DNA of 64,000 bases, taken from an uncultured Spirochaetales bacterium (lineage in GTDB: Bacteria; Spirochaetota; Spirochaetia; JAFGXN01). Location of the stretch: the NCBI GenBank assembly GCA_949289575.1, contig CASEOG010000003.1, positions 186,001 through 250,000 on the forward strand, in the 5' to 3' direction. The translations under genes and the position numbers were made by a program. Below the pieces are notes generated by a model that saw only the letters and a program-made list of their open reading frames with translations, was not told the origin of the DNA and did not search any database. Positions 8,570 to 16,761 of the stretch are shown here, in pieces; positions within the stretch are counted from its first letter, which is position 1, and every line of letters starts with the position of its first letter.

Positions 8570-9785
8570 AATAGAGGAAAGAGCTTTCCGCCAACACTTC
8601 TCCCCCCAGAATCAGTTCGACAGTATATTCGCACGTCCGGTTAAAGCCGTTCATAGCGGCTTCGGGGAATTCATCGGCTACACTGAAAAAGTTTAAATCG
8701 GAAATTAAATCTCCGGTTTTCGAAGCGATTCGCTGCTTATCGCGATACAGATTAACGGTAAAATAAATTGTCTCCTGTCCCGCGGTCAGCGATGACGGGA
8801 TAACCGCATACACATCTGCCGGTGCATCAAAAAGTGTTTTCCTGACATTCCGGTCTTTTTCCAAAGAAAAGGAGATTGTTTCTTCGACCGTTTCGGTGAC
8901 AGGTTCCTCTACCGCCGTTTCTTCGACCGCTTCGGTGACAGGTTCCTCAACCGCCGTTTCTTCGACCGCTTCGGCGACAGGTGCCTCTACCGCCGTTTCT
9001 TCGACCGCTTCGGCAACAGGTTCCTCTACCGCCGTCTCTTCGACCGTTTCGGTGACAGGTTCCTCAACCGCCGTTTCTTCGACCGCTTCGGCAACAGGTT
9101 CCTCTACCGCCGTTTCTTCGACCGTTTCGGTGACAGGTGCCTCAACCGCCGTTTCTTCGACCGCTTCGGCGACAGGTGCCTCAACCGCCGTTTCTTCGAC
9201 CGCCTCGGCGACAGGTGCCTCTACCGACGTTTCTTCGACCGCTTCGGCGACAGGTTCCTCAACCGCCGTCTCTTCGACCGCTTCGGCAACAGGTTCCTCA
9301 ACCGCCGTTTCTTCGACCGTTTCGGCGACAGGTTCCTCTACCGCCGTCTCTTCGACCGCTTCGGCGACAGGTGCCTCAATCGCCGTCTCTTCGACCGCTT
9401 CGGCAACAGGTGCCTCAACCGCCGTTTCTTCGACCGCTTCGGCGACAGGTGCTTCAACCGTTTCGACTATTGCCGGAGAAGAACTTTCAAAAACCCAAAA
9501 CGATTTTTGTGTCGGGTATTCCCGATCCAAGCCCGCCGTAATGTATTTTAATTTCCATTTTGCGGAATCCCGGTCTGCATATCCTTTCGGATGAATCACA
9601 CGAAACAACCGGCCCCCGGAAAGATCAAAGGCGGCAACTGTCGCATCGATACCGTACGTTTTCAAAGCCGCTGCTTCGGCAAAGGCATTCTCTTTCTGAC
9701 GGAACGAACCGTAGCAAATGTAATAATCGGAGAAAGCGGAAACACTTAATCCGATAAAAAGTACCATTATGAATCCCTTTTTCAT
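8559..9785 (-). CDS. Exported SPOR-domain protein with 13-residue acidic repeats
   Basis: 408 residues. A signal peptide (1-19) is followed at once by a SPOR domain (about 21-95: YYICYGSFRQKENAFAEAAA, then GGRLFRVIHPKGY). Residues 112-306 are about 15 tandem copies of a 13-residue unit with consensus APVAEAVEETAVE, varying A/E at position 1 and A/T at positions 4 and 6. The C-terminal 100 residues form a separate strand-rich domain. The layout, sugar-binding SPOR then an extended acidic spacer then a folded tip, suggests a periplasmic or surface tether. GGGAG lies ahead of the ATG. It shares the SPOR theme with the exported gene ending at 6002. Confidence 0.72.
   Translation of the reverse strand: MKKGFIMVLFIGLSVSAFSDYYICYGSFRQKENAFAEAAALKTYGIDATVAAFDLSGGRLFRVIHPKGYADRDSAKWKLKYITAGLDREYPTQKSFWVFESSSPAIVETVEAPVAEAVEETAVEAPVAEAVEETAIEAPVAEAVEETAVEEPVAETVEETAVEEPVAEAVEETAVEEPVAEAVEETSVEAPVAEAVEETAVEAPVAEAVEETAVEAPVTETVEETAVEEPVAEAVEETAVEEPVTETVEETAVEEPVAEAVEETAVEAPVAEAVEETAVEEPVTEAVEETAVEEPVTETVEETISFSLEKDRNVRKTLFDAPADVYAVIPSSLTAGQETIYFTVNLYRDKQRIASKTGDLISDLNFFSVADEFPEAAMNGFNRTCEYTVELILGGEVLAESSFLYFNG
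8868..9452. repeat. Tandem 39-bp coding repeat, about 15 units
   Basis: About 585 bp of imperfect 39-bp units encoding the 13-residue repeat of the SPOR protein. Units differ by a few substitutions that mostly swap Ala/Glu and Ala/Thr, showing purifying selection at the protein level with recurrent duplication. Copy number is likely to vary between strains. Confidence 0.93.
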
Positions 9786-9842
9786 ATAGTCTCCCTCTTA
9801 AATTTTATCGGCAGGATAAAAATTTACTTTATTACTGTTTTT

Positions 9843-11168
9843 TTATCGGGAAACATCAAACCCGGCCGCCGGTCCGCTTCGGACCAGCCGGAATCCGACC
9901 AGATTGGACCGCAGCTGCGGATTGTTCGATAACCGGTTAAAAACAAGACAAATCATCGGAGGACTCAACCACGAACCGCCGCGGTAAACACGAAACGCCC
10001 CCTCTTTCGGTCCCGTCGGATTGTTTTGATTCGAAGACGATTCACCGTAAAACGTTTCGCCGTAAATGTCCCAACACCATTCGAACACATTCCCGCTCAT
10101 ATCGTAAAGCCCCAATTCGTTCGGTTTCAGACTGCCGACCGTCGCCGGTTTTCCGCCGCTGTTGGCGGAATAGACTGCAACCGTACCGATATAATCCGAA
10201 CCGGAAAAAACATTTTTACGCATCAGCTCTCCCCCGGAAGCGGCATATTCCCATTCCGCTTCTGTCGGCAACCGGTAGCCGTCGGCCTCACGAATCCAAC
10301 GCACCCCCGCATCTGTGATTTCGTAACAGGGAGTCAGTCCGCGCGCGGTACTTTTCCAGTTACAGTAATGCAGAGCATCGATCCAGCTGACGCAGGAAAC
10401 AGGCTGCCTGTCGGTGATTTGATAGCCCGGATTCCCGAAGTCCAACTCCTTTTCAAAAACCATCCTCATCTGCGCATTATGAATGAAGGCCCCTTTCCCC
10501 ATGTAGTATCCGGTCTCCTCGACAAATTCGCGAAACTCCCGGACCGTCACTTCGTACGGATCCATCCAAAAATCATCGATATAAACCTCATGCTGCGGCT
10601 GATTGTCCTGTTTGTGATAATTCTCTCCCATTTTGAAAAAACCGCCGCCGATTCGAACCCACTCCCGGGGCACATAGTCGGATGCGGCCACTTCGCTGTT
10701 ATCCGTTGTCTGCCATCGGTCAATCAGATTCTCGACAGCCGGCATCACCGCCGTGAAAATATCGCTTCGGGTACGGTAATCGGCAGCCCCGTCGGCCTCC
10801 GTTTCCGTATCGCTGTCCAGAATAAAAATCCGCAACCGGGAGCTTTTTCCTTCCGCTTCCAGCCATCCGAAAAGACCGTAACGGACTTTCTGTTTTCTCA
10901 AAGTTTCGTATAAACGGCTTTTGACCTCTTTAAGAGAAGCCGGCATCTTCAAACCGGCCTTTTCCTCTTTTAACGAAAGCTCTCCCTGAACCTCAATCGT
11001 CTGTTTTATGATTCTCTCCAGAGATGTTTTCTGTAAATCGGTCAGCGATTCGGTATCCGACCAGAGCCCGAAAAAAAGCGGTTCCGTCGGCCTGACAACC
11101 CGAAAAGAAAGCATTGTGACACACATCATCACTATACCGAAAAAAATCGGCAACCGTTTTGCCTTCAT
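9843..11168 (-). CDS. Exported SUMF1/FGE-like domain protein
   Basis: 441 residues. An N-terminal membrane segment or signal (about 7-24) and an unrecognised region to about 165 are followed by a full formylglycine-generating-enzyme-like fold (WVRIGGGFFKMGE, YRLPTEAEWEYAA, GLYDMSGNVFEWCWD, YRGGSWLSPP, NLVGFRLVRSG). True FGE has two copper-binding cysteines after RGGS; here the first position reads Ser (GGSWLS) and only a later Cys is kept (MICLVFNR), so sulfatase activation is doubtful. No sulfatase is nearby. The ATG at 11168 overlaps the stop of the glycosyltransferase (ATGA) and has AAGGAG upstream. Confidence 0.82.
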   Translation of the reverse strand: MKAKRLPIFFGIVMMCVTMLSFRVVRPTEPLFFGLWSDTESLTDLQKTSLERIIKQTIEVQGELSLKEEKAGLKMPASLKEVKSRLYETLRKQKVRYGLFGWLEAEGKSSRLRIFILDSDTETEADGAADYRTRSDIFTAVMPAVENLIDRWQTTDNSEVAASDYVPREWVRIGGGFFKMGENYHKQDNQPQHEVYIDDFWMDPYEVTVREFREFVEETGYYMGKGAFIHNAQMRMVFEKELDFGNPGYQITDRQPVSCVSWIDALHYCNWKSTARGLTPCYEITDAGVRWIREADGYRLPTEAEWEYAASGGELMRKNVFSGSDYIGTVAVYSANSGGKPATVGSLKPNELGLYDMSGNVFEWCWDIYGETFYGESSSNQNNPTGPKEGAFRVYRGGSWLSPPMICLVFNRLSNNPQLRSNLVGFRLVRSGPAAGFDVSR

Positions 11169-12001
11169 TTTTCTTCTCCTTCTCTCCTCTCACGCCACAG
11201 CCGCTCCATACGAAGAGCTTCCTCCGTTCGTCCCCGCTTACGGCATCCGTGACAGTAAATTCCGATTTTCCGTTCGGCCTCCCGCAACGCTTCCGCCCGG
11301 TGCAGACCGCCAAGAACATTTTTATCCAAAACCCGCAGCAGCGCCTCGATACGGAAAATTTCAATCTGTCCGTATTTTTCCGACAGCTGCGGCCAACCGC
11401 CGGCTCTTTTGACAACGGAAGGTTCGCCGCAGTAAGCCGCCGGAAAGCGATCCGTCCAGCGCAGCCAGAATTCGTAATCTTCGGCAATTTCCAGCGTTTC
11501 GTCGAACCCGCCGAGTGCTTTGAAAACGGCGCCCGAAAGCATGACTGTAGACGGTCCGATAATACATTTTTTCAGAGCATCGGAAAACAGATCCCCTTCC
11601 CGAAGATGTTTTTGTTTTTTCTGACTGACCGTTTCCGTTCCGCGCTGCCAGATTTCACGGGTATGACACAGTGTCATTTCCGGCTGCGATTCGAGTTTCC
11701 GCCGCTGCCGTTCCAGCTTTTCGGGAAGCCACAAATCATCGGAATCCAAAAAAGCCAGCCACCGCGATTCGGCCGCCTCCGCACCGCGGTTCCGCACCGC
11801 CCCGGGTTTGCCGGTGTGGCCGATGACCAGCAGCCGCGCGCCGTAGCGGCGGCAGACCGCCTCGGGCGGCCGCCGGCTTCCGTCATCGACAACGATAATC
11901 TCCGCCGGGGGCTCCGTCTGCCGGACAACCGACTCCAACGCCTGCGCCAGCAGTTCTTCCCGTTCGAAATGCGGAATGACCGCCGTTACATCAAACGGCA
12001 T
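11165..12001 (-). CDS. Family 2 glycosyltransferase
   Basis: A GT-A fold glycosyltransferase of 278 residues that transfers a sugar from a nucleotide-sugar donor; the acceptor is unknown. Visible are the N-terminal FDVTAVIPHFERE, the donor loop IIVVDDGSRRPPE, the metal-binding DSDD in FLDSDDLW and the downstream ED in EIAEDYEFWLRW. The start at 12001 (MPFDVTAVIPHF) has GGGAG 5 bases upstream and begins where the family usually begins; longer in-frame starts lie inside rbgA. It overlaps the rbgA stop by 11 bases, so rbgA, this gene and the SUMF1 gene are probably one transcript. Confidence 0.88.
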   Translation of the reverse strand: MPFDVTAVIPHFEREELLAQALESVVRQTEPPAEIIVVDDGSRRPPEAVCRRYGARLLVIGHTGKPGAVRNRGAEAAESRWLAFLDSDDLWLPEKLERQRRKLESQPEMTLCHTREIWQRGTETVSQKKQKHLREGDLFSDALKKCIIGPSTVMLSGAVFKALGGFDETLEIAEDYEFWLRWTDRFPAAYCGEPSVVKRAGGWPQLSEKYGQIEIFRIEALLRVLDKNVLGGLHRAEALREAERKIGIYCHGCRKRGRTEEALRMERLWRERREGEEK

Positions 12002-12917
12002 CACCGCTCCCGCCGCTGCCGGCCGCCGGCTGCGGTGACGGCAGCGCACCGCCGTTACCGGTATCATTCTCTCCGGCCGCACAAAACTCATCCCACCGGT
12101 CAAACGTCAGCCGTCCGATTTTTCCGGCTCTCATTTCGCGCAAAAAGAGTGCCGCGGCTTTGTCCCAGTCGACCGAACCGCCTTTGCCGATACAGCCCCG
12201 TTTACGGGCGACCGCCTCCAAAACCGTCACCGGCTCCTCTCCGACCGCATTCCCCAACGCAAATCGGGAAGCCAAAGCGTCTCTGTAATATTTTTGAAGG
12301 AACCCGATGGCAAACAGCGCAATATCGGGCAAATTCAAAATCTCTTCCCGTATCGCGCCCGTCGCCGCCAGCCGCCCGGCTTTCTCCTGATTCTCGAACT
12401 TATGCCACAGAATGCCGGGCGTATCGTATAAATCAAGTCCGCCGGGCGTCAGAATTTTCTGCAGCTTTGTCGTGACCGCCGGTCTGTCGCCGGTTTTGGC
12501 TTTTGCCTCGCCGCAAAGCGTATTAATCAATGTCGATTTCCCCGCATTCGGAATTCCCGTTATCAGAACCCGCACGCCGCGGCGTCCCGTTTTCGCCTCA
12601 CCGCAAAGCGAAAAACAGGCGGCGGTAATCCGTGCCGCCTCGGACGGGCGCACGGCCGAACAGGTCATCACATGTCCGTTTTTTTTCTTTTTCAGCCAGG
12701 CCGCCCAGTAACGGGTTTCCGCCTCATCGGCCAAATCGGCCTTGTTCAGCAGATAAAGCACCGGTTTTCGGGAAACGACCTCTTCCACCAGGGGGTTGAG
12801 ACTCGAAAGCGGAATCCGGGCATCCAGTACAACCGCAGATAAGTCCACAAGGGCAATATTTGTTTTCAGTAAATCGGCGGTCTTTTTCATGTGACCGGGG
12901 AACCAGTTAATATTCAC
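11991..12917 (-). CDS. rbgA: Ribosome biogenesis GTPase (circularly permuted)
   Basis: RbgA/YlqF-type GTPase needed for late 50S subunit assembly. The order of motifs shows circular permutation: N-terminal WFPGHMKKT, then G4 (LLNKADLAD), then G1 (GIPNAGKSTLINTL) and G3 (DTPGI), with a C-terminal RNA-binding-like tail to residue 308. The start is GTG at 12917. There is no ribosome binding site; a TAAAAT box ends 5 bases upstream, suggesting a leaderless mRNA. It is divergent from lptC, which has the same arrangement. Confidence 0.92.
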   Translation of the reverse strand: MNINWFPGHMKKTADLLKTNIALVDLSAVVLDARIPLSSLNPLVEEVVSRKPVLYLLNKADLADEAETRYWAAWLKKKKNGHVMTCSAVRPSEAARITAACFSLCGEAKTGRRGVRVLITGIPNAGKSTLINTLCGEAKAKTGDRPAVTTKLQKILTPGGLDLYDTPGILWHKFENQEKAGRLAATGAIREEILNLPDIALFAIGFLQKYYRDALASRFALGNAVGEEPVTVLEAVARKRGCIGKGGSVDWDKAAALFLREMRAGKIGRLTFDRWDEFCAAGENDTGNGGALPSPQPAAGSGGSGDAV

Positions 12918-12922
12918 ATCTT

Positions 12923-12951
12923 ATTTTAAACGATATAAATCAATTAGGCAA
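12923..12951 (-). promoter_or_regulatory. Promoter of rbgA, predicted leaderless
   Basis: Minus strand TTGCCT-N17-TAAAAT with 5 bases to the GTG start. Confidence 0.55.
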
Positions 12952-12977
12952 CAGCAAAAAAGATTTTGAAAAGATTG

Positions 12978-13006
12978 TTGTCGGAAAGAACGGGATTTGA
13001 TATACT
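12978..13006 (+). promoter_or_regulatory. Promoter of the lpt cluster, predicted leaderless
   Basis: TTGTCG-N17-TATACT with 5 bases to the ATG of lptC at 13012 and no ribosome binding site. Confidence 0.6.
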
Positions 13007-13011
13007 GAATT

Positions 13012-13641
13012 ATGCGGTTTTTTGTCGCTTTTGCTCTCCTTTTATCTCTTTTCTCGTGCAAAGTCAGAACAATGTCGGATGATGAGCTGAATGCGCTGTA
13101 TGATTCTATACCGGGAATCCGCATTTACGAAATGGAATACAACGATGTTGCCAGAGGAAAACTCCGTTATCATGCCGTAGCCGAAACGGCGGAAATGTTC
13201 GATTCCAACGACAAGAACCAAATCGTGGTTCACTCGATGCAGTTCGAACAGTACGACAACAAAGAAAATCTTTCGGCCAGCGGCTCGGCGGGAAAAGCTG
13301 TCCGCTACAACAACTCCGGCAATGTCGAAATCACCGACAACATTCGAATCTACTCGGAAAAAGAGAAAGTCAGTATCGAAGGGCGCTATCTTCTGTGGCA
13401 GGATAAAGACCGCGTTCTTTCCGGAAACATTACCGACGAAATCAGAATCACAAAAAAGGACGGGACCTTTTTTGCCGGCAAAGGATTTTATCTCGATTCG
13501 GGAAAAAACAAGGCCGAATTCAGAAACGGTGTTTACGGAGAATACATTTCCGATCCGAATGCCGAAAAAGAGGAAAAAGAGACCCCCTCCCCGACCCGTC
13601 GGTCCGAAGAGTTTCCCGAAAAGGAGGTAATCGATGACTGA
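13012..13641 (+). CDS. lptC: LPS export protein LptC-like lipoprotein
   Basis: 209 residues. LptC passes lipid A-linked glycolipid from the inner-membrane LptBFG complex to the periplasmic LptA bridge. The body (about 35-175) is the repeating strand pattern of the OstA/LptC fold (for example YHAVAETAEMF, VEITDNIRIYSEKEKVSIEG). The N-terminus reads LLLSLFSC at residues 9-16, a lipobox, so it is likely a lipoprotein rather than the usual single-pass form. Assignment is supported by lptA and lptB directly downstream. The lptA start lies inside its 3' end (8-base overlap). Confidence 0.82.
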   Translation: MRFFVAFALLLSLFSCKVRTMSDDELNALYDSIPGIRIYEMEYNDVARGKLRYHAVAETAEMFDSNDKNQIVVHSMQFEQYDNKENLSASGSAGKAVRYNNSGNVEITDNIRIYSEKEKVSIEGRYLLWQDKDRVLSGNITDEIRITKKDGTFFAGKGFYLDSGKNKAEFRNGVYGEYISDPNAEKEEKETPSPTRRSEEFPEKEVIDD

Positions 13642-14293
13642 CCGGCGGACGCTGTTCTTTGTTCTGCTGCTTCTCGTTTTTTCCGTATCTCTTTTTGCGG
13701 CCGAAGATAAAACCAAAAAAGAAAAAGCGGATAAATTCGAATTCTCCAGCAACAAAACCTCAATCGAATTGAGCAAAGGAAAAGAGTTTACCGTTTTGGA
13801 AGGAAATGCCCGCATCGTTTCGGGGGAAACTCTGATAAATGCCAACCGCATCGAGCTGTTCGGGGAAAATTTCCGTTACGCCGTCTGCTCGGGACAGGTT
13901 CGGGTTCGCGATTCCAAACAGGGCATCTACCTCAAATGCGAAAAACTGTTTTTCGATCGGGAAAAGAAAATCAGCCGCATCGAAGAATATGCCGAAATGG
14001 TCGACAAAAAAAACAATCTGGTTGTCAAAGGCAACTTTCTGGAAGACTCGCAGGAGTCGGAAACCACCATTATTCAAATCGGTGTCCGCATTATCAAAGA
14101 CAATATTGTCTGCCGCAGCGAGGCGGCCGTCTACAACCGGAAAACCAAAGAATTGGAACTCTCCAGCTCGCCTTATGTCATCAAAGACGGAGACGAATAT
14201 CGGGCTACACGCATCATCATCAACATCGATACGGACGAAATCAAACTGGAAGGACGCGTGCGCGGGACCATCCAACAGGAAGAATCAAAATGA
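13634..14293 (+). CDS. lptA: LPS export periplasmic protein LptA-like (OstA domain)
   Basis: 219 residues: signal peptide (about 1-22, ending SLFAA), then the LptA/OstA beta-jellyroll repeats (FTVLEGNARIVSGETLINAN, YAVCSGQVRVRD, LELSSSPYVIKDGDEYRATR). LptA forms the periplasmic bridge that carries glycolipid to the outer membrane. GGAGG lies inside the lptC end; the stop overlaps the lptB start (ATGA), so translation is coupled. No lptD or lptFG is in the window. Confidence 0.87.
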   Translation: MTDRRTLFFVLLLLVFSVSLFAAEDKTKKEKADKFEFSSNKTSIELSKGKEFTVLEGNARIVSGETLINANRIELFGENFRYAVCSGQVRVRDSKQGIYLKCEKLFFDREKKISRIEEYAEMVDKKNNLVVKGNFLEDSQESETTIIQIGVRIIKDNIVCRSEAAVYNRKTKELELSSSPYVIKDGDEYRATRIIINIDTDEIKLEGRVRGTIQQEESK

Positions 14294-15018
14294 GATCGGT
14301 TTTAGGCGTTGAAAATTTAAGAAAAACTTTCGGGAAAAAAGTAGCCGTACAGAAAGTTTCGTTCGGAATGAAGGAAGGAGAAGTTGTCGGTCTGCTCGGC
14401 CCCAACGGGGCCGGAAAGACGACGATTTTTTACATGATTGTCGGATTCATCAAACCGACCTCCGGTCATATTTATCTCAACAGCACCAACATATCCAACG
14501 AGCCGATGTACAAACGGGCCCGCCGGGGCATCGCGTACCTGCCGCAGGAGGCGTCGGTTTTTAAGCAGCTGACGGTCGAACAAAATATCTGGGCGATTCT
14601 GGAAACCCGCAACGACTTAAACAAAGCCGAAAAGAAAGAGAAACTGGAGTTTCTGCTGGAAGAATTGAAAATCACCCGATTGAGAAGCCAGAAAGCTTAT
14701 ACTCTTTCGGGCGGCGAACGTCGCCGTACGGAAATTGCCCGCTCACTCGCCATCGAACCGAAATTTCTTCTTCTGGACGAACCGTTTGCCGGAATCGACC
14801 CGATTGCCGTCTCCGAAATCAAAGGCATCATCTCGGAGCTGGCCGAAAAAGGTATCGGCATTCTGATTACCGACCACAATGTCCGCGACACGTTGGAAAT
14901 CACCGACCGCGCTTACATCATTCACCTCGGTGATATTCTGGTGAACGGAAACAAATCGGATATTCTCGAAAACGAAATGGCCCGCAAAATTTATCTCGGC
15001 GAAAACTTTCGCATGTAG
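14290..15018 (+). CDS. lptB: LPS export ABC transporter ATPase
   Basis: Cytoplasmic ATPase of the LptBFG exporter, 242 residues. Walker A GPNGAGKT is at residues 37-44, followed by AYLPQEASVFKQLTVEQNI (the LptB-type Q-loop region), signature LSGGERRRTEIAR, Walker B LLLDEPFAGIDP and switch histidine in ITDHN. This set is characteristic of LptB within ABC ATPases. The start at 14290 overlaps the lptA stop by 4 bases. The same lptA-lptB-rpoN order is known from Proteobacteria. Confidence 0.95.
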   Translation: MRSVLGVENLRKTFGKKVAVQKVSFGMKEGEVVGLLGPNGAGKTTIFYMIVGFIKPTSGHIYLNSTNISNEPMYKRARRGIAYLPQEASVFKQLTVEQNIWAILETRNDLNKAEKKEKLEFLLEELKITRLRSQKAYTLSGGERRRTEIARSLAIEPKFLLLDEPFAGIDPIAVSEIKGIISELAEKGIGILITDHNVRDTLEITDRAYIIHLGDILVNGNKSDILENEMARKIYLGENFRM

Positions 15019-15031
15019 AAGCGAAAAAAGT

Positions 15032-15060
15032 TTGACTTATTACGATCTCCGTGAGATAAT
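15032..15060 (+). promoter_or_regulatory. Internal promoter upstream of rpoN
   Basis: TTGACT-N17-GATAAT in the 60-base gap between lptB and rpoN, followed by the GGAGG ribosome binding site of rpoN. Confidence 0.5.
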
Positions 15061-15078
15061 CATCTTACGGAGGGTGTT

Positions 15079-16482
15079 TTGCCGACCCGGAATTCATCAA
15101 TGAAAATGACCCAACGTCAGTCGCAAAAAATGGTATTGAAACAGATACCGGGAATGGTGACTGTTTTAAAACTGAGGGAACATCTCTTCTCCGCTTCGGG
15201 AAACGAACTCGAAGACTTTCTGCTTCGCTTTACGGAAGATAACCGGTTTCTGTCGAGAACTCCGAATTCCGAACCCGGTGACGCCGTTCTTTATCCGCGG
15301 TTTCTGTCCGAAAAACCGGACCGTAGCCATCTCCGTTCGGTCCCTCCCGTCGACAACCGTTCCGTCAGTGATATTCTCGAAGCGACAGCCTCTTCTCCGT
15401 CGACTCTGAAAACGGTTCTCACGGAACAGTTGCGGCTGGAACGGCTGACTCCCGAGGAAACGGAAATCGGAGAACTTTTAATCAGCGGACTCGATGATAA
15501 CGGTTACTGGATTTACGACCCGGAAACCGGAGAAACCTTTCCGGAAAGCGAAAAGAAACGGCAGCCTCAAAACGCGGTGCTTCTGGACCGGCTGACCGCG
15601 GTGATCCGCCGCCTCGACCCGCCCGGTGCGGCGGTCAAAAACCGTTTCGAATCGGCCGCCGTCGTTGCCGCCGACAATCCCGACGAATACCCGGACGAAG
15701 CCGTCCGTTTCTACCGCCGGCTTTTCGAGCTGACAGAAAACGGAACCGACTGGAATCAGATTCCGCAATTACTGAACGAAGAGTTCGGAGCCGAAACGGT
15801 GGCCGCTATCGGAAACCTGCCGGTTCCGCAACCGCCCGGAACCGGATTTTCCCGGACCGAAGACAAAATCCCCGATGCGACAGCTGTCACGGACGGAAAG
15901 AATCAAATCTCCGTTTCGGTTCCCGCAGACCGCCTGCTCCGCCGCCTGAAACTGGACGAAGACCATCCCCGGGATTCCGAAGAGTTTCGGACAGCCGAAG
16001 CGGTTCTGTATGCGGTCGAAGAACGGTGCCGGCTGCTGAAAGCGGCTGTCGGCGAAATCGTCAGACGTCAGCTGCCGTATATCACAGGCAAACACCGGAG
16101 CAAAACCCGTCTGACACGGGCGGAAATAGCCGATACACTCGAAATCGACCGTCCGAAACTGACGCGCCTGCTGAAAAACAAAACAGTTCGAATCGGAGTG
16201 AAAGAAGGAGAGACCGAAACCCCGTCCAGGACAATGACGGCAGAGATCTCCTCTTTTTTCGACCGAAGCGGCAGCGGATCCCTCAGCAGAGAAGAAATTA
16301 CGGCCGCTATGAAGAGACTCGTCAAAACCCACGGCCCCCTCAACGACACGCAGATGAGCCGTCTTCTCAAATTGCAGGGAATCGATATTCACAGACGGAC
16401 TGTCTGTAAATACCGTTCTCAAATAAACAAATCATTTTCCGGAGGAAACTATGGAACGATTCATTCAGGGAATTCATTATGA
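15079..16482 (+). CDS. rpoN: RNA polymerase sigma-54 factor
   Basis: 467 residues. Sigma-54 directs transcription from -24/-12 promoters and needs AAA+ activators. The Gln-rich region I is present (MTQRQSQKMVLKQIPGMV), the core-binding region is followed by a helix-turn-helix (TRAEIADTLEIDRPKLTRLL) and the RpoN box RRTVCKYR at residues 439-446, close to the ARRTVAKYR consensus. The start is TTG at 15079, 5 bases after GGAGG; an ATG 21 bases later lacks a site. The end overlaps hpf by 32 bases. No AAA+ activator gene is in the window. Confidence 0.93.
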   Translation: MPTRNSSMKMTQRQSQKMVLKQIPGMVTVLKLREHLFSASGNELEDFLLRFTEDNRFLSRTPNSEPGDAVLYPRFLSEKPDRSHLRSVPPVDNRSVSDILEATASSPSTLKTVLTEQLRLERLTPEETEIGELLISGLDDNGYWIYDPETGETFPESEKKRQPQNAVLLDRLTAVIRRLDPPGAAVKNRFESAAVVAADNPDEYPDEAVRFYRRLFELTENGTDWNQIPQLLNEEFGAETVAAIGNLPVPQPPGTGFSRTEDKIPDATAVTDGKNQISVSVPADRLLRRLKLDEDHPRDSEEFRTAEAVLYAVEERCRLLKAAVGEIVRRQLPYITGKHRSKTRLTRAEIADTLEIDRPKLTRLLKNKTVRIGVKEGETETPSRTMTAEISSFFDRSGSGSLSREEITAAMKRLVKTHGPLNDTQMSRLLKLQGIDIHRRTVCKYRSQINKSFSGGNYGTIHSGNSL

Positions 16483-16744
16483 ACTGAGCAATTCGGCACA
16501 GGAATTCATTACGAAAAAACTTCAGAAACTCGAATTTCTGAAAGAAGACATTACGGACTTCAAAATGAATGTTCTGCACGAAAAAAACGGTTATACAGTC
16601 AAGATCGATACTCACACAAAATGGGGAGGAAACGCTCATTTCGAATGCGGCTCTTCGAAATTATATAAAGCGATCAGTCAGGCAGTCGACAAGACAGCGA
16701 AGAAAATAAAAAAAGAAAAAGAAAAGATTGCCGAACACAAATAA
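16451..16744 (+). CDS. hpf: Short ribosome hibernation-promoting factor
   Basis: 97 residues, the short HPF/YfiA family that binds the 30S decoding region and inactivates ribosomes in stationary phase. It begins ERFIQGIHYELSNSAQEFITKK and ends in a Lys-rich tail as usual; the dimerising C-terminal domain of long HPF is absent. GGAGG is placed inside the rpoN end, so the two are coupled. The rpoN-hpf pair is conserved in many phyla. Confidence 0.9.
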   Translation: MERFIQGIHYELSNSAQEFITKKLQKLEFLKEDITDFKMNVLHEKNGYTVKIDTHTKWGGNAHFECGSSKLYKAISQAVDKTAKKIKKEKEKIAEHK

Positions 16745-16756
16745 ATATTATAGAAT
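16728..16756 (+). promoter_or_regulatory. Promoter of hprK, predicted leaderless
   Basis: TTGCCG-N17-TAGAAT overlapping the last codons of hpf, 5 bases before the hprK ATG; no ribosome binding site. Confidence 0.5.
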
Positions 16757-16761
16757 AAAAC

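Noticed and set aside
8868..9452. Regular 39-bp repeats that might be taken for a CRISPR array
   Set aside because: Units are contiguous without spacers and keep a protein reading frame; no cas gene is present.
8896..9594. Open frame of 232 codons on the plus strand across the 39-bp repeat, rich in Ser, Thr and Ala
   Set aside because: It mirrors the repeat of the minus-strand SPOR protein, has no ribosome binding site and no signal; the minus frame has a signal peptide and SPOR domain.
11159..12475. Long plus-strand frame antisense to the glycosyltransferase and rbgA
   Set aside because: Arg/Pro/Ser-rich low-complexity translation, no known domain; the minus-strand genes have clear family motifs.
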